Assembly (NCBI GenBank): GCA_963921825.1
Contig: OY997594.1
Span: 12,281,001-12,345,000, forward strand
DNA from: Erodium maritimum
Lineage: Eukaryota > Streptophyta > Magnoliopsida > Geraniales > Geraniaceae
Direction: 5' to 3'
Length of the DNA stretch: 64,000 nucleotides
Under the pieces are notes generated by a model. It saw nothing but the letters and a program-made list of their open reading frames with translations. It made no database searches and had not been told where the DNA came from. A program made the position numbers and the translations under genes. Below, one piece after another: positions 35,058 to 45,781 of the stretch (position 1 is its first letter; each line of letters begins with the position of its first letter).

Positions 35058-36788
35058 CCTGTAGCAGTCGATATTGGCTCGGTACTTCGCCAGCCAATCC
35101 ATTCCCAAGATCACGTCAAAGGTCGTCATTCCCAGCACGAGAAGGTCATCAGGGAAAGGACAGTCTGCGACTCTAATTTCGCAGGCACGACAGACCCTAG
35201 TCAACATTACATCACCCCAAACTGGGGTGTCCAGGCTCAGGGGTGGACTCAACGGCTCTAAACTCAGCCCCAACCTCTCAGCACAACTCAACGAAATAAA
35301 CGAGTGCGACGCCCCGGTATCAAATAAGAATAACGCCCATAAATGATACAATAAACACGTACCCTGAATGGTCTCGCGGTAGGTAGTGGATCCCGGGGCC
35401 CGGGAGTCGGCAACTGCGTACACTCTTCCATGTGGCGCCTGCTGCCTCTGACCCGGTGCACTGACTGCTGGATACCCAGATCTCTGCTGCTGTCTCGGAA
35501 CCGGCGCGCTCGTGGACGGCCGTGAGAACCTCGACTGCTGGCTCTGACGCGGGCGACCCCTGGGTGACTGCATTGTATGCGACTGTTGCGGTCGCTGCAC
35601 TGACGTTGCCCCCAACGGCTCATAGCACCTGGCGATAGAGTGCCCAACCCGTCCACACCGGAAACACCTGGCCTCGTCGGCTGTCGACCCCGTGTCCATC
35701 GGACACTCTCGCTGCATGTGGCCTGGCTGCCCGCAGCCAAAGCATCTCAGCCGTCTCTCTGAAGCAACTGGCCCCACTTACGCCACCGACCCCACCTGCC
35801 TCGCTCCGCCATACTGAGCCTGTGGTCTGAAGAACCTCGTGGTCCTCTGTCTCCTCGGATCTCGGAACTCGGACAGCCCTGCCACACTGGTCGGCCGCTG
35901 TCGAACCTCACGGGTCCTGGCCGCATCCTGGATACCTTGCTCCACTGTCGCTGCAATGTCCATGAGCTCTGAGTACTCCCGCAACCTCAAGGCGAGGACT
36001 CGATCCCGAATCACCGGCCTCAGTCCCCCCTCGAACCGCAGGCAACGATTCTGCTCTGTCGCCACCATTTCTGGCGCAAATCTGGTCAGGGCCGTGAATC
36101 TGGCCTCATATTCTGCCACTGACATCCCATCCTGCTGTAGTTCCAGGAACTGCCGACGTCGGTCCACCCGAGCCGACTCGGGGAAATACTGCGCCAGAAA
36201 GACCGTCTAGAAGATACCGTAGTCGTGCCCGACTCTGTCCCTCACACGCCCCCACCAGTGGTAGGCGCTGTCCCTCAGCTGATGAGCTGCAAAGGACACT
36301 CTTCTGCGACCATCCTCGATGCCTGAGGTGTCCAGGTGTCGCGTGACCTGCTCCAGCCACCTCTCGGCTAGGTCTGGGTTCGGCTCCCCGATAAATGTGG
36401 GTATGCCCAGCTTCAGAAAGTCCAGCGGTGTCCGGGACGTATGGTCCTCGGCCTGAACGGGCCTCGCTGGGACCGTTGCTGTCTCCAGAGCTGGCGATGC
36501 CGACTCTCTACTGGCGATGATCGCCACCAAACTCTGCACTGTCCTGGTCAGCTCGTCCAGGGCGGTCGTAGTGGGAGGGTCTGCGACCGGCGGGACGCTG
36601 GGCGTGCCCGCAGAAGGTCCCGCGTCGCTCCTCCTGTCCTCTCCGACAGGAGTACCCTGGGCCTCCGCGTACTCAGCGGGCTCAACGGTGGGCACCCGTC
36701 CTGGTGTCCCTGCTGACCGTCCCCGCCTGCCTCGCGCGGGCGCTCGTCCCCGTGTCACGGCTGATCGTCCTCGTCGGCCACGAGCCAT
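35058..36788 (-). pseudogene. Gag and protease region of Tekay element 2
   Basis: Starts with ATG at 36788 (MARGRRGRSAVTRG), about 570 bp downstream of the primer site; the longer frame upstream uses a GTG and is not needed. The N-terminus is Arg/Gly-rich. The Gag core follows (LDFLKLGIPTF, AYHWWGRV, FLAQYFPES, FLELQQDGMSVAEYEARF). Then come two zinc knuckles, CFGCGQPGHMQREC and CFRCGRVGHSIARC, both with all four metal ligands, unlike element 1. The protease active site is LFDTGASHSF near 35320 and the second block VILGMDWLAK. Stops: TAG 36207-36209 and TAA 35778-35780. Confidence 0.92.
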
Positions 36789-37357
36789 GTGTCGGTATCC
36801 TCTGCACGGATACACGAAAACGTTTAGTTTGCGAACTTATATAACGACAACCTGCTCAAATACACTAGCGTTCACACGGTCTACGTCTACCCTAACGTGC
36901 CATTTACTAAAACATCACACCACTCACGCTATTAATATTTAAATTTATAATAATACGTAAAGGAAACTCAAACGAATCCAAGTCACCCAACTTCGATAAC
37001 AAGTCTACAAGGCCAAACAACAACCACACACGCCCACCGGGCCAACCAAAGTCGAACTACGCCCACCGGGCCAACCAAAATCAAAACACGCCCACAGGGA
37101 CAATAAATTTCAAAACTTTTCATTTTCATTATAAAACCTCATTGCTTGACGTCAGGTAGTTACAACCCGGTCCAGGCAGCAACACACAAACAGTATGCCA
37201 GTAATAACCGTACTGCACATACACAAAACACAAACAGGGCTCACAACACTACGAGTCTACACACGGTTTCCGACTTGCGTACCCAACGCATGACGGGACT
37301 TTACTGACTCGACTCTCCCCACCTAATTGACGTACAGTCCGAGGTGTGAAACCTCGA
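36789..37357 (-). other. Leader between primer site and Gag of Tekay element 2
   Basis: Untranslated leader. It contains short repeats of CGCCCACCGGGCCAACCAAA near 37030-37095. No ORF of note. Confidence 0.6.
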
Positions 37358-37369
37358 GCTCTGATACCA
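37358..37369 (-). other. Primer binding site for initiator tRNA-Met, element 2
   Basis: Minus strand TGGTATCAGAGC, three bases inside the 5' LTR end, as in element 1. Confidence 0.95.
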
Positions 37370-37372
37370 AGC

Positions 37373-40300
37373 TGTCACGCCCCAAATTCAGTAGAACCGA
37401 ACTCGGAACGCGAACGTTTAAAACAATAAAACATTTTCAAACCTTTTAAATAAATCACTTTAAAACCACCATTTAATTAACCAAAATAATTATTTACAAC
37501 TCAAAAGTACGCCCCAACAAGTGGACAAAATACAAGGTATACGTCGATAGACTCAAAAGTAAACCCGGACTCCCGCTCCTAGCTCTTCAAGCTTCGGAAG
37601 CTCACCTAGTCCATCCCGCGACCAGTACCTGTAGGAAAAGCAGCTAGGGGTGAGCGTTCGCTCACCACCACGGATAACAGACTGACTACAACATACTTAG
37701 CAGACAATGTCGGTAACACCAACACCAAACCCAACACCGGGGACTACTATCCCCGAACTCAAGTAACCCGACTGACAACAAATTGTCACTTTCCTCAACC
37801 TACTCAACACTCGGACACGTAATGTAGACCCGACACAACGATTTACGACTTCCTCCAAAGACACGATAGATAACCACGCAACACTCAAGATCACTAAGGA
37901 TCGCACACCAAACAAGATCACAAAGAATCGCTCTCCAGCTGCTCAGTAACCCCCCACGCCCTTTACCGATCCCTGTCAGGCCAAGCGGTCGACCTGTCGC
38001 ACTTTTCCCGACACAAAGTCGGATCAGGCTGTCGACCTGTCACCACCACCCACGTAGGCGCGGCCAGGACCCCTTTCCTCACGGGCGGGCCCCCTACCCC
38101 GTCTGAACATGCAGACGCGTGCGATCACAGGACCCCCGTTATTATGAAGCGGGCCCCCAACCTCAGGTAACCACAATCACAAACAAAGTTCAACAAACAG
38201 CAACAACGCCAGTTTGACACTCCACAGGCACTCATGGCCGCCCAAGACACCAACGGTAAAACACGGGTTCAACAACCCCACGGGCACTCAAGGCCACCCA
38301 AAGCACCAACGGTAGAACACGGGTTCAACAACCCCACGGGCACTCAAGGCCACCCAAAACACCAACGGTAGAACACGGGTTCAACAACCCCACGAGCACT
38401 CAAGGCCACCCAAAACACCAACGGTAGAACATGGGTTCTACAACCCCACGGGAACTCATGGCCACCCAAGACACCAAAGTAAAGACACGGGTTCAACAAC
38501 CCCACGGGCACTCATGGCCACCCAAGACACCAACAGTAAAGACATGGGCTCTCATGGCCACCCAAGACACAGCAGTAAAATACGGGCTCTCATGGCCACC
38601 AAAGACACAGCAATAAAATACGGGCTCTCATGGCCACCCAAGACACGAACATTAAAGTACAGGCTCTCATGGCCACCCAAGACACAAATTAAACAATCAA
38701 CCTTCGGGCATAACCAAATGCCTCCAGTAAATCTAATATCGAAAGTTCACTGCTCCTACGACACTACTAGGTGTCACATGCATTTCTATTGTTCGATATG
38801 TTCCCGTATCATACGACACCACCCGACGTCGCCTGCCTTTCTAATATTCGATAAACCTACTTAACCCACGACACCCAAGTGTCACATGCATTTCTACTGT
38901 TAACTTTCCCTAGTCAGGGCCGAGATCCGGCTACTTTTCCCTACCTCGTATGCTTTCTCCAAAAGCTCACAGTCAAGCTCTGGCGTGATCCCGATCACTC
39001 GCCTATCTTTCCCTTTCCTCTGTCTGCGGCACGATCTAATAAGAACACAATTTTAAATACTTTTAAGCTTTCAGGCATAAACTAAATTTTAATAACTTGA
39101 CGCCCAAAAGTAACCCCGACAATGTCGATCACTCCCAAACTTCCCAATTACTCGACATTGTCGATAATGGACCCGGAAAAGCCCGATTCGCCCGACTTGG
39201 CGAATCTGCCCAGGTTTTGAAAACGTCCTTCCGGGGCTCCGAAAATTCCCGTTTTCGTTTCTACGGTCTTAGAATAATTCAAGGGTTCTTATGCACTCGA
39301 CGGAATCAATTTCCGACTTCCGAGTAATTTAATTTGCGTTTCAAGTTTCTAAACCCGTCAATTATAACTTTCACAATTTAATTCCCAATTTGGATCTGGT
39401 TGTGGATTAATTACTTAGGGTACGTCCTAAACCACCCGAACACGAAACCCGAACACCCGAGCACGTGGGCCCCACCCGGACAACCTTGGCCGTGGGTGGC
39501 TAGGGCCATTTGGGGCCGGTCCACCATGGTGGTGCCGGTCCTAGCTCCGGCCAACCACCCCATGGCCGGCCAGCCACCACCCACGGTGGCCGGAGCTCCC
39601 CCCGAGCCTCCGGTCACCGGAAAACGCTCATCTTTTCGCTCCAAACACCTCCAACAAACCCCACACCTCAACTCATCCATATTCAACCAATTTCAAACCA
39701 AACCCTAACTTTTAAACTTAGCAAAACGAGAATCGGTTAGGTGCTCATCGTAGAGAATGTCGATGTGAGCTTGAATCTTCTATCGTTGAGACGATCCAAT
39801 GGTTTGATGCTCGTGAATAGTGGCAAACCCTAGAAACTCCCTCTCTTTTCTCTCTTCTCCTTCTCTCTTCTTTCTCTTTCCAAAACTCAAATTTTCTCTT
39901 TCTAAAACTCTAATGGTCGAACCCCCCTACTTGTGGTCTTCCTTGTCTTGTCCAAATACCTAACACCACCACTTGTGTGACATGTGGCAAGTGGGTCCCA
40001 CACCTTTTAGGATAAATATCTTCTAGATATTTTTCAATCAGATTCGCGAAATTCGGACGTTTCGGGCCCCGAACGGGCAATTTTTCCAAGAAATTACGAA
40101 ACTTCACGGGCTACAAGGAAACGGCTCAACTAAGACCGCTGCGACGACGGATAAGCTTTTTGGATCCAAAACGGTCCTCGAATTGACCAAAACGTCGCTC
40201 GGTTGACTTTTCCAGCGAAAAGTCAACATTTCCCTAATGGGTCAGAAAGTTTCCCTGAGTCCCTCGGAACTCACTTTGGTCGATATCGGGGTCAACTTAA

Positions 40301-40416
40301 GTCCAGTATGACCCTCGGGGTCAATTTTAGGTTCAATTAAGTGTCTGTCTTAAAATTTTTAAATTTTCCCGTTTTTCGCATATTTGACTGGCGTTGACCG
40401 GGAGTAGTTATTACAG
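37373..40416 (-). repeat. 5' LTR of Tekay element 2
   Basis: 3044 bp with ends TGTCACGCC and TTATTACA. It contains a tandem array at about 38225-38690. Its first 20 bp match the LTR starts of element 1 and of the copy at 55054-58007, but the bodies differ, so it belongs to a related subfamily. Confidence 0.94.
38225..38690. repeat. Tandem minisatellite inside the element 2 LTR
   Basis: About five units of 55-60 bp (CCCCACGGGCACTCAAGGCC..., then ACACGGGTTCAACAA). They pass into about five shorter units of about 37 bp built on GGGCTCTCATGGCCACC. The shorter unit looks like a deletion derivative of the longer. Confidence 0.85.
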
Positions 40417-40477
40417 GAACCAAACCCACAACCACGTGGTTAAAAGCCACGCGCTCTACCAATTGAGCTAAGAAGGT
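40417..40477 (-). tRNA. Partial tRNA-Lys(UUU) gene, cut off by the Tekay LTR
   Basis: The minus strand reads as a nuclear tRNA-Lys: a 7-base acceptor strand ACCTTCT, A box TAGCTCAATTGG, D arm closing in GAGC, anticodon stem CGTGG/CCACG around the loop CTTTTAA (anticodon TTT), then GTGGG opening the T arm. The B box is GGTTTGGTTCC, two changes from the consensus. After CC of the T stem the sequence becomes the LTR end (40416). The rest of the T stem and the 3' acceptor strand (about ten bases) are missing, so it cannot give a functional tRNA. Confidence 0.85.
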
Positions 40478-41364
40478 TGTGGAATGTGATTATGGATGTT
40501 TTATTTTTTGAACGTTGAACATATATGTTAATACATAAAAGCGTCTGAAAGCACCGACCTAAAAAAGGTCAACCATAAAAAACAGGATCCAACTAAAACA
40601 TGTACGATAAGAAACTATAACCCAAATATATCCGAGAGATAATAACACATTTTTTGTAAAAGAAGTATGGTCCTCACCATTTCATTTTTCAAGAGGAAAC
40701 GATATGTCACTGTACTGTACTAAGGTCAATTACCAAATCATAACCTAAACGTATGAAATGTATTAGATAGTAACAAGTTTTACCAATTAATTATTAAATT
40801 GTATCAAAATCTGTTAAATGTGACTAACTTCGTGAAATACCAGTCACGTGTTTGGCACGTGCTCTAAAACTTTCCTAAAATGGCATGTGAAAACTTGATG
40901 TCATATCGTAGACCTTTCGTTTACTCTCAAATCATAACTCTGATCTATCAATTTTTCTTGTTACTCACTAAACGACCGTTAACCTTAAGAATTGAAAATG
41001 CAATAAGTTGCGATAAACGTTACTATATAATACTTTAATACGATTGAGGTTAAGATTTAGTGATAAACGAAATATAAGATTAGAACATGGAGTAACCCCT
41101 TTTTCAAAACGACGAGGCATTGTATAAGACTGGTGAAAAATATATGTATATATACAGACTTGTTTCTATAAGAATTGGTAGAGACATGTGAATGAAAGAA
41201 TAATGAAACAATCTCCCAGTCTCTCTTGGATGTCTTGTATTTTTTTACCAATTGTTTCTCTTTACGTGTTTTAATATTCGTGGTTTTGATCTTCCTATCA
41301 CAGAAGCAATAAAAAAAGATATATGCATGATTGCAATAGCGCAGTCTTCATGTTACTTAAGAAA
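40478..41364. other. AT-rich intergenic DNA
   Basis: No gene, element or repeat recognised. Confidence 0.4.
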
Positions 41365-41844
41365 GGGAAAATGTTGATTCCTAACTTTTATGAACGTTTC
41401 ATTATCACATCCTAATGCAGACCAACGTTTGGTTGCACTTCTAGACCTAAATGATTTTGAGTTTCTCAGAACATGATACTAGCCGTCCAACTTATCGATT
41501 TCGTTAACGTGAGAAGGTTAAAGTCAAAAAATACCCTTCAGCGCCGAAGGTTAAAGTCTAACAAACAGAAGGTATGTCCTTATTTTAATGCATTATTTTG
41601 AAATTCAGATGGATACTTGGGAACATTATGAGCACCCAATCATGTTCGGCGCTAAAGGGTAGGAAGGGTTATTTCGGCGATGAAGGGTATTTTCGACTTT
41701 AACCTTCTCACGTTAACGAAATCGTTAAATTGGACGGCTAGTATCATGTTCTGAGAAACTCAAAACCAAGTGCAACCAAACGTTGGTTTGGATTATGATG
41801 TGATAATGAAACGTTCATAAAAGTTAGGAATCAACATTTTCTCT
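41365..41844. mobile_element. Foldback (Mutator-like) element with inverted arms of about 190 bp
   Basis: The left arm from GGGAAAATGTTGATTCC and the right arm ending GGAATCAACATTTTCTC are inverted copies for nearly 200 bp each, separated by about 100 bp. The flanking 9 bp are CTTAAGAAA (41356-41364) and TTTAAGAAA (41845-41853), one mismatch. It has no coding capacity. Confidence 0.65.
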
Positions 41845-41853
41845 TTTAAGAAA

Positions 41854-42570
41854 TAAGCTTTTGTTATAAACTTCATTTTACAACACCATTAGAATGGGCC
41901 TGGGACGAACGTTCACGGCATAAAACTACCTAAGGAAACCTCTCCTTGGTGTCATCAAAAGCCCATAAGGAATCCAAAAGATAACTTGGCAGAATCGCAT
42001 ACAAGTTGGGCAAGAAGACATGTCATTCCGTTTGCCATATACTTGCCAAACTGACCTTCTCATTGATTCAACAACAAATAGACATGTCCCTGTCCCATTT
42101 TGGCTCTGCATCATTCTATCTTAAACAGCAATTCATCACACAAATAATTGTGTTGAAAATGCAGACAAGTGACAGTGAAAGAGGACCCATATCCACAGAT
42201 GAACACAGCCACGTTAGTATTACTCTTACCTAACTTATTAATCAAAGACACCAAACATGCCCATCCCTCTCTGCTCTAGTCTTGTGTCTAGTGTATGTAG
42301 ATACATGACCTCATTGGCATGCCATATGAAAACCTACCCTGGACACCCATTTCCAAGCGAAGCCTCCATGGAAGTACTAAACCAGAAGTTGTTTCATGCT
42401 GACTTCAACCCTTCCATGCTTCTTAATAGGTCTTTGACCACAAACTAAACTCCAACTTTCTCAGGTAACTTAGTGTTCAGTCCAAACTGGTCCCGGCTGT
42501 CACCTTTAGTAAGGATTTTTTATCAGACCTTTCCTGTTTGACTGCCTGAATCCGTTAAAAAGGTCAAAGG
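41854..42570. other. Unassigned intergenic DNA
   Basis: Minus-strand frames around 41926-42114 have some coding-like character but no family was recognised. Confidence 0.3.
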
Positions 42571-42580
42571 GAGCGGAAAG

Positions 42581-42925
42581 ATGAATTCTTCGCAACCCTT
42601 TCATGTTCAAACTCGATCAAAAAATCAAAGCGACAGTAAAATTCTTGAAGCTCAGCGCATAAAAGAGTTATGGAAAAAGATTTATCACTACATGAACTTT
42701 AGGGGACTGATAATGGGAGTCTCTTTGTTTCTGATTTTGGTTGAGTTGTCTTTTGTTTTGGTTACTTTGTTATTGAAGTCGAGTTTGTGTTGCCCTTCTG
42801 GAGAAAGGTTCCTTTGAAGGTATATGAGGATAGTCTTTTTTGACAATCCGGCCTTGTTCTCTCTCTTGAAGTAAAAAATCTTTTATTAAAACCATCATTT
42901 ATCAGAAAAAAATAAAAAAAAAATA
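42581..42925 (+). mobile_element. RRM retroposon, third copy (5'-truncated)
   Basis: Begins within the C-terminal coding block (PFHVQTRSK, then LEAQRIKELWKK, compare PFRVTTRS and LEAQRKTEAW at 13333-13500). It continues through a T-rich 3' UTR and ends with ATTAAAACCATCATTTATC and an A-rich tail. The tail sequence is the same as in the intact copy at 13135-14850 although the 3' UTRs otherwise differ. No target duplication was found. Confidence 0.65.
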
Positions 42926-43584
42926 AACATCACCTCTGCAAGACAATTCCAGCCTGTATTGTATATTTATATAGCAATTAAGAACACATCAAAGTGTTTG
43001 GAACTGAAGAATATGGAAAAGGACATACAGTGAAGTAAAGAAGGACCCATAACATTATGTGTGTTGTCTTTGTTGCTTGCTAATTCCATTTTGTTTCCGT
43101 TTCTGTGTCATCAGCTACCACACTTGTTTGAAACCCTCTTCTCTCAAATAGTTTAGCTGGACAAAACCATGTCTTTTCAATATGACATTGAAACAAGATG
43201 ATAAGAGCAAAAGCCAAAGATTTAGGTCGGCAGAAGAATAATTATATCATGAAAACAGGCAATAACAAAAAACCAGAAAGATGGAATTTATAGTAAAAGA
43301 AACAGTCACAAAGTAAGCTATTTACATCATTTATTCTTTCTAGGAATTTCCATTCTACAAATTATTTATCAAACAAGCCAACAGGTAGTTAAGTAAGAAA
43401 ATAAAATCAAAGCAAGCTAAACAAAAACAACCTCTTCACTTGGCTGATCTCAAGAATATTTACAGGACTTCCTCTTCCTACTATTACCATCTAGGATGAA
43501 CATCGAAACTTTTCCTCTCCATAAGCTGCAAGCTTTACTCATCATCCTTTCATAATACCCACATAACATACTACTATCTTCATA
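42926..43584. other. 3' flank of the PI4K-gamma gene
   Basis: Should contain the 3' UTR and poly(A) site of the kinase gene on its right side. No other feature recognised. Confidence 0.4.
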
Positions 43585-45507
43585 TCAAAACTGGCATGAA
43601 GTACCAAGCCTAGTCTGTCTCAGCCTCTGGCCTAGGCTCACAGATTTGCGTTTGGCAAATGCCGGGTACAGTAAATCCTGAAACTTGTCCAAAAATAGGG
43701 ACCATTCCTCCTCATTCATATCAGCCAGCTTCACAAAGCTCGCACCTGCAGGAAGCTGCTCACTTGCACTTCGCCCAGATAAAGTGCTTGTCAAATGGCC
43801 ACCTTCTGGTTTTGCTCTTGTTGAGAATTTCAGGCTCTTCTCACCAAAACTGGTATTCTTCAGTGACATGGAAAGTTTTGGAATGGTTGGGGTATCCAAC
43901 TCAGGAGCTAGCAGACCTATGGATCCCCCTTCTTCTGCAGTTTCTTCTTCTTCCTCTATGCTTTCTTCCAGTTTGGAGAGCAGACAGCGACCATCCCTGC
44001 CCCCATTACCAAACAGGAATGGTGTTCCTGTGATGTAGTCATCTGCAGCAAACTTCTGTGTGACATATGTTTCAGTGTCCTCATAGTCTATGTCAAAGAG
44101 AAAATGATCATCAGTCTTGGGAGGAAACACCTTAGGAGACAACACCTCCCTTTCCTCTATGAACCTCCTAGCCTCCATACAGATCATCTCCAGTTCACTG
44201 GGTTTCTCATCACCACTGCAAAATTCCCTACTCATCATCTCACCAATATCAGCAAGACAAAGGCCAAAAGCAGCGGCTTCTTTGAGGAATGTTGTACAGA
44301 GAACTAAAACACGTAAACAAGCCTCTCGAATCATAGGGAGTTCCATGCGAAGCATCTCACAATCCTGAACTGGATTCAAACTTTCTATATACTCCAGCTC
44401 ATCCTCAGTGAATGGAATTGAAGCCTGAGGCCAGTGAACCCACTCAAAGTACGGGTCTTCCAATGTCTCAGGTAGGCAGAGGCCATGATCAATTGGAATG
44501 AGCTCAACTTGACCAAACCTCCCAACACCATCAAGTTTTCTAACTAGGAGGTTCCCTGCATGCCTATCTGTATTAAAAATCCTAATGTCTAATATCCCAA
44601 TACGATGGACATCAGACACTGCAAAACTAGAGGTACCATGATCACTAGCATCAAAATCATGTTGTATGAACTGCTGGAGTGATGCAAGTTTGCTGACAGG
44701 ATTCTTTTTCTGAGTCATACTTCCATTCACCCCATCATTAACATTGAAGATGGAGTGAGAGATCTTCACCAGGGCAGTAGGAGGAACATTGGCAAAGTGT
44801 TCATGGTCAAGGAGGTAAGCTGCCACTTCTCTGAATCCTGTCTCTCCAACTCGCACTGATCGCTTCAGACCAGGTTGCCCCAGAGCTTTACCTATAAAGC
44901 CTTTAGGGTTGTTTGGTGCAAAAGGTTCTTCATCTGTGGGCTTCACAATAGCTACGTTCTCACCCCTCCTGTTCTTAAAATAGTATGCACCTCCAAGGCC
45001 ACCATGAACAGGGATTGGATCAACCCCGCTCTTGATCGCCTTTGATATGTCCTTCACAATTTTCTTCGCCCTAGCAAAGTGATTAGAATGCCCTAATATC
45101 TCAATAGGACCACTCTGATCTCTTTGCAGGATATCCCTCCCAGTAGGTGACAGACACGGGGTTGATGAGCTTCTATGAAGAAGATTCCGAGTAAGAAGAA
45201 GAGGAGAATCATTCCTTACACCACTAAGATCATTCTTCAACACCGTATCCCCAAAAGTCAGTGAACTCTCATCAGTCGGGACATTGAGAGCAAGCTGCAG
45301 CCTCCTCTTCACAGTGTGAGCATTGTCACTGCGGTCAAGATCCATTCCCAAGACACACCCTGTTTCTGTTTGCACAAAAACCCTTCGCCTGCCATTATGT
45401 TGTTTCCCTTCCATTCTCTTGCTCCCATGGTACTCCCCACCAAGTGGACTCTTGAAGATTGCAACTGCCATCTGGGTCTGAACAGGGCTGTCAAACTTCC
45501 TAGACAT
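43585..45507 (-). CDS. Phosphatidylinositol 4-kinase gamma (ubiquitin-like domain kinase), 640 aa
   Basis: Intact 640-residue protein of the plant PI4K-gamma 5/6/7 type. A single ubiquitin-like domain spans about residues 41-105 (RRVFVQTETGCVLGMDLDRS onward). The PI3/PI4-kinase-like domain spans about 165-450: a glycine-rich HGGLGGAYYF (168-177), the ATP-site Lys in VAIVKP (K189), the catalytic DRHAGN (314-319) and the metal-binding DHG (340-342) where typical kinases have DFG. Plant members of this group are better known as Ser/Thr protein kinases that bind ubiquitin-pathway proteins than as lipid kinases. The C-terminus holds an acidic EEEEE stretch and a conserved MNEEEWSLFLDKFQDLLYPAF. 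The coding region has no intron. The start is fixed by the conserved N-terminus MSRKFDSPVQTQMAVAIF; its ATG context is weak (C at -3). Confidence 0.95.
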   Translation of the reverse strand: MSRKFDSPVQTQMAVAIFKSPLGGEYHGSKRMEGKQHNGRRRVFVQTETGCVLGMDLDRSDNAHTVKRRLQLALNVPTDESSLTFGDTVLKNDLSGVRNDSPLLLTRNLLHRSSSTPCLSPTGRDILQRDQSGPIEILGHSNHFARAKKIVKDISKAIKSGVDPIPVHGGLGGAYYFKNRRGENVAIVKPTDEEPFAPNNPKGFIGKALGQPGLKRSVRVGETGFREVAAYLLDHEHFANVPPTALVKISHSIFNVNDGVNGSMTQKKNPVSKLASLQQFIQHDFDASDHGTSSFAVSDVHRIGILDIRIFNTDRHAGNLLVRKLDGVGRFGQVELIPIDHGLCLPETLEDPYFEWVHWPQASIPFTEDELEYIESLNPVQDCEMLRMELPMIREACLRVLVLCTTFLKEAAAFGLCLADIGEMMSREFCSGDEKPSELEMICMEARRFIEEREVLSPKVFPPKTDDHFLFDIDYEDTETYVTQKFAADDYITGTPFLFGNGGRDGRCLLSKLEESIEEEEETAEEGGSIGLLAPELDTPTIPKLSMSLKNTSFGEKSLKFSTRAKPEGGHLTSTLSGRSASEQLPAGASFVKLADMNEEEWSLFLDKFQDLLYPAFAKRKSVSLGQRLRQTRLGTSCQF

Positions 45508-45781
45508 GAGCTGAAGAGAGAAACAAACTGATCCGAGCTGCCAGCAAAAGAGGCAGCTAAGGAAGAGAGATTATTCCTTCCTGAGAAGGTGCCCAGCTCC
45601 AAATCCAATAAAATTTGAATGAGAAAAGAGTGTGATTCCCAGATGATCATCAACCAGCAGAAAAGATCAAATTCAACTCCCCCTTACAATTGTCAAGCCA
45701 TAACCCAGGCCACAGGTATACAGAGACAAAGGACAAAGATCTAGCTGAACTAAACCGATCGAGATTACAAAAGACAAGAAT

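Larger units (their letters stand above)
31095..40416 (-). mobile_element. Tekay-type Ty3/gypsy chromovirus retrotransposon, element 2
   Basis: Second Tekay-type element on the minus strand. The 5' LTR is complete (37373-40416). The 3' LTR keeps only its inner 891 bp (31095-31985); the rest is lost. In those 891 bp I count about eleven differences between the LTRs (about 1.2 per cent), so it is younger than element 1. The polyprotein frame is uninterrupted by indels but contains eight stops. The right end abuts a partial tRNA-Lys gene. Confidence 0.95.

Noticed and set aside
36789-36815. Upstream start of the element 2 Gag frame
   Set aside because: The first codon there is GTG; the first ATG is at 36788 and fits the family's Arg/Gly-rich start.
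38225-38690. CRISPR-like spaced repeats
   Set aside because: The units are contiguous variants with no unique spacers, inside a plant LTR.
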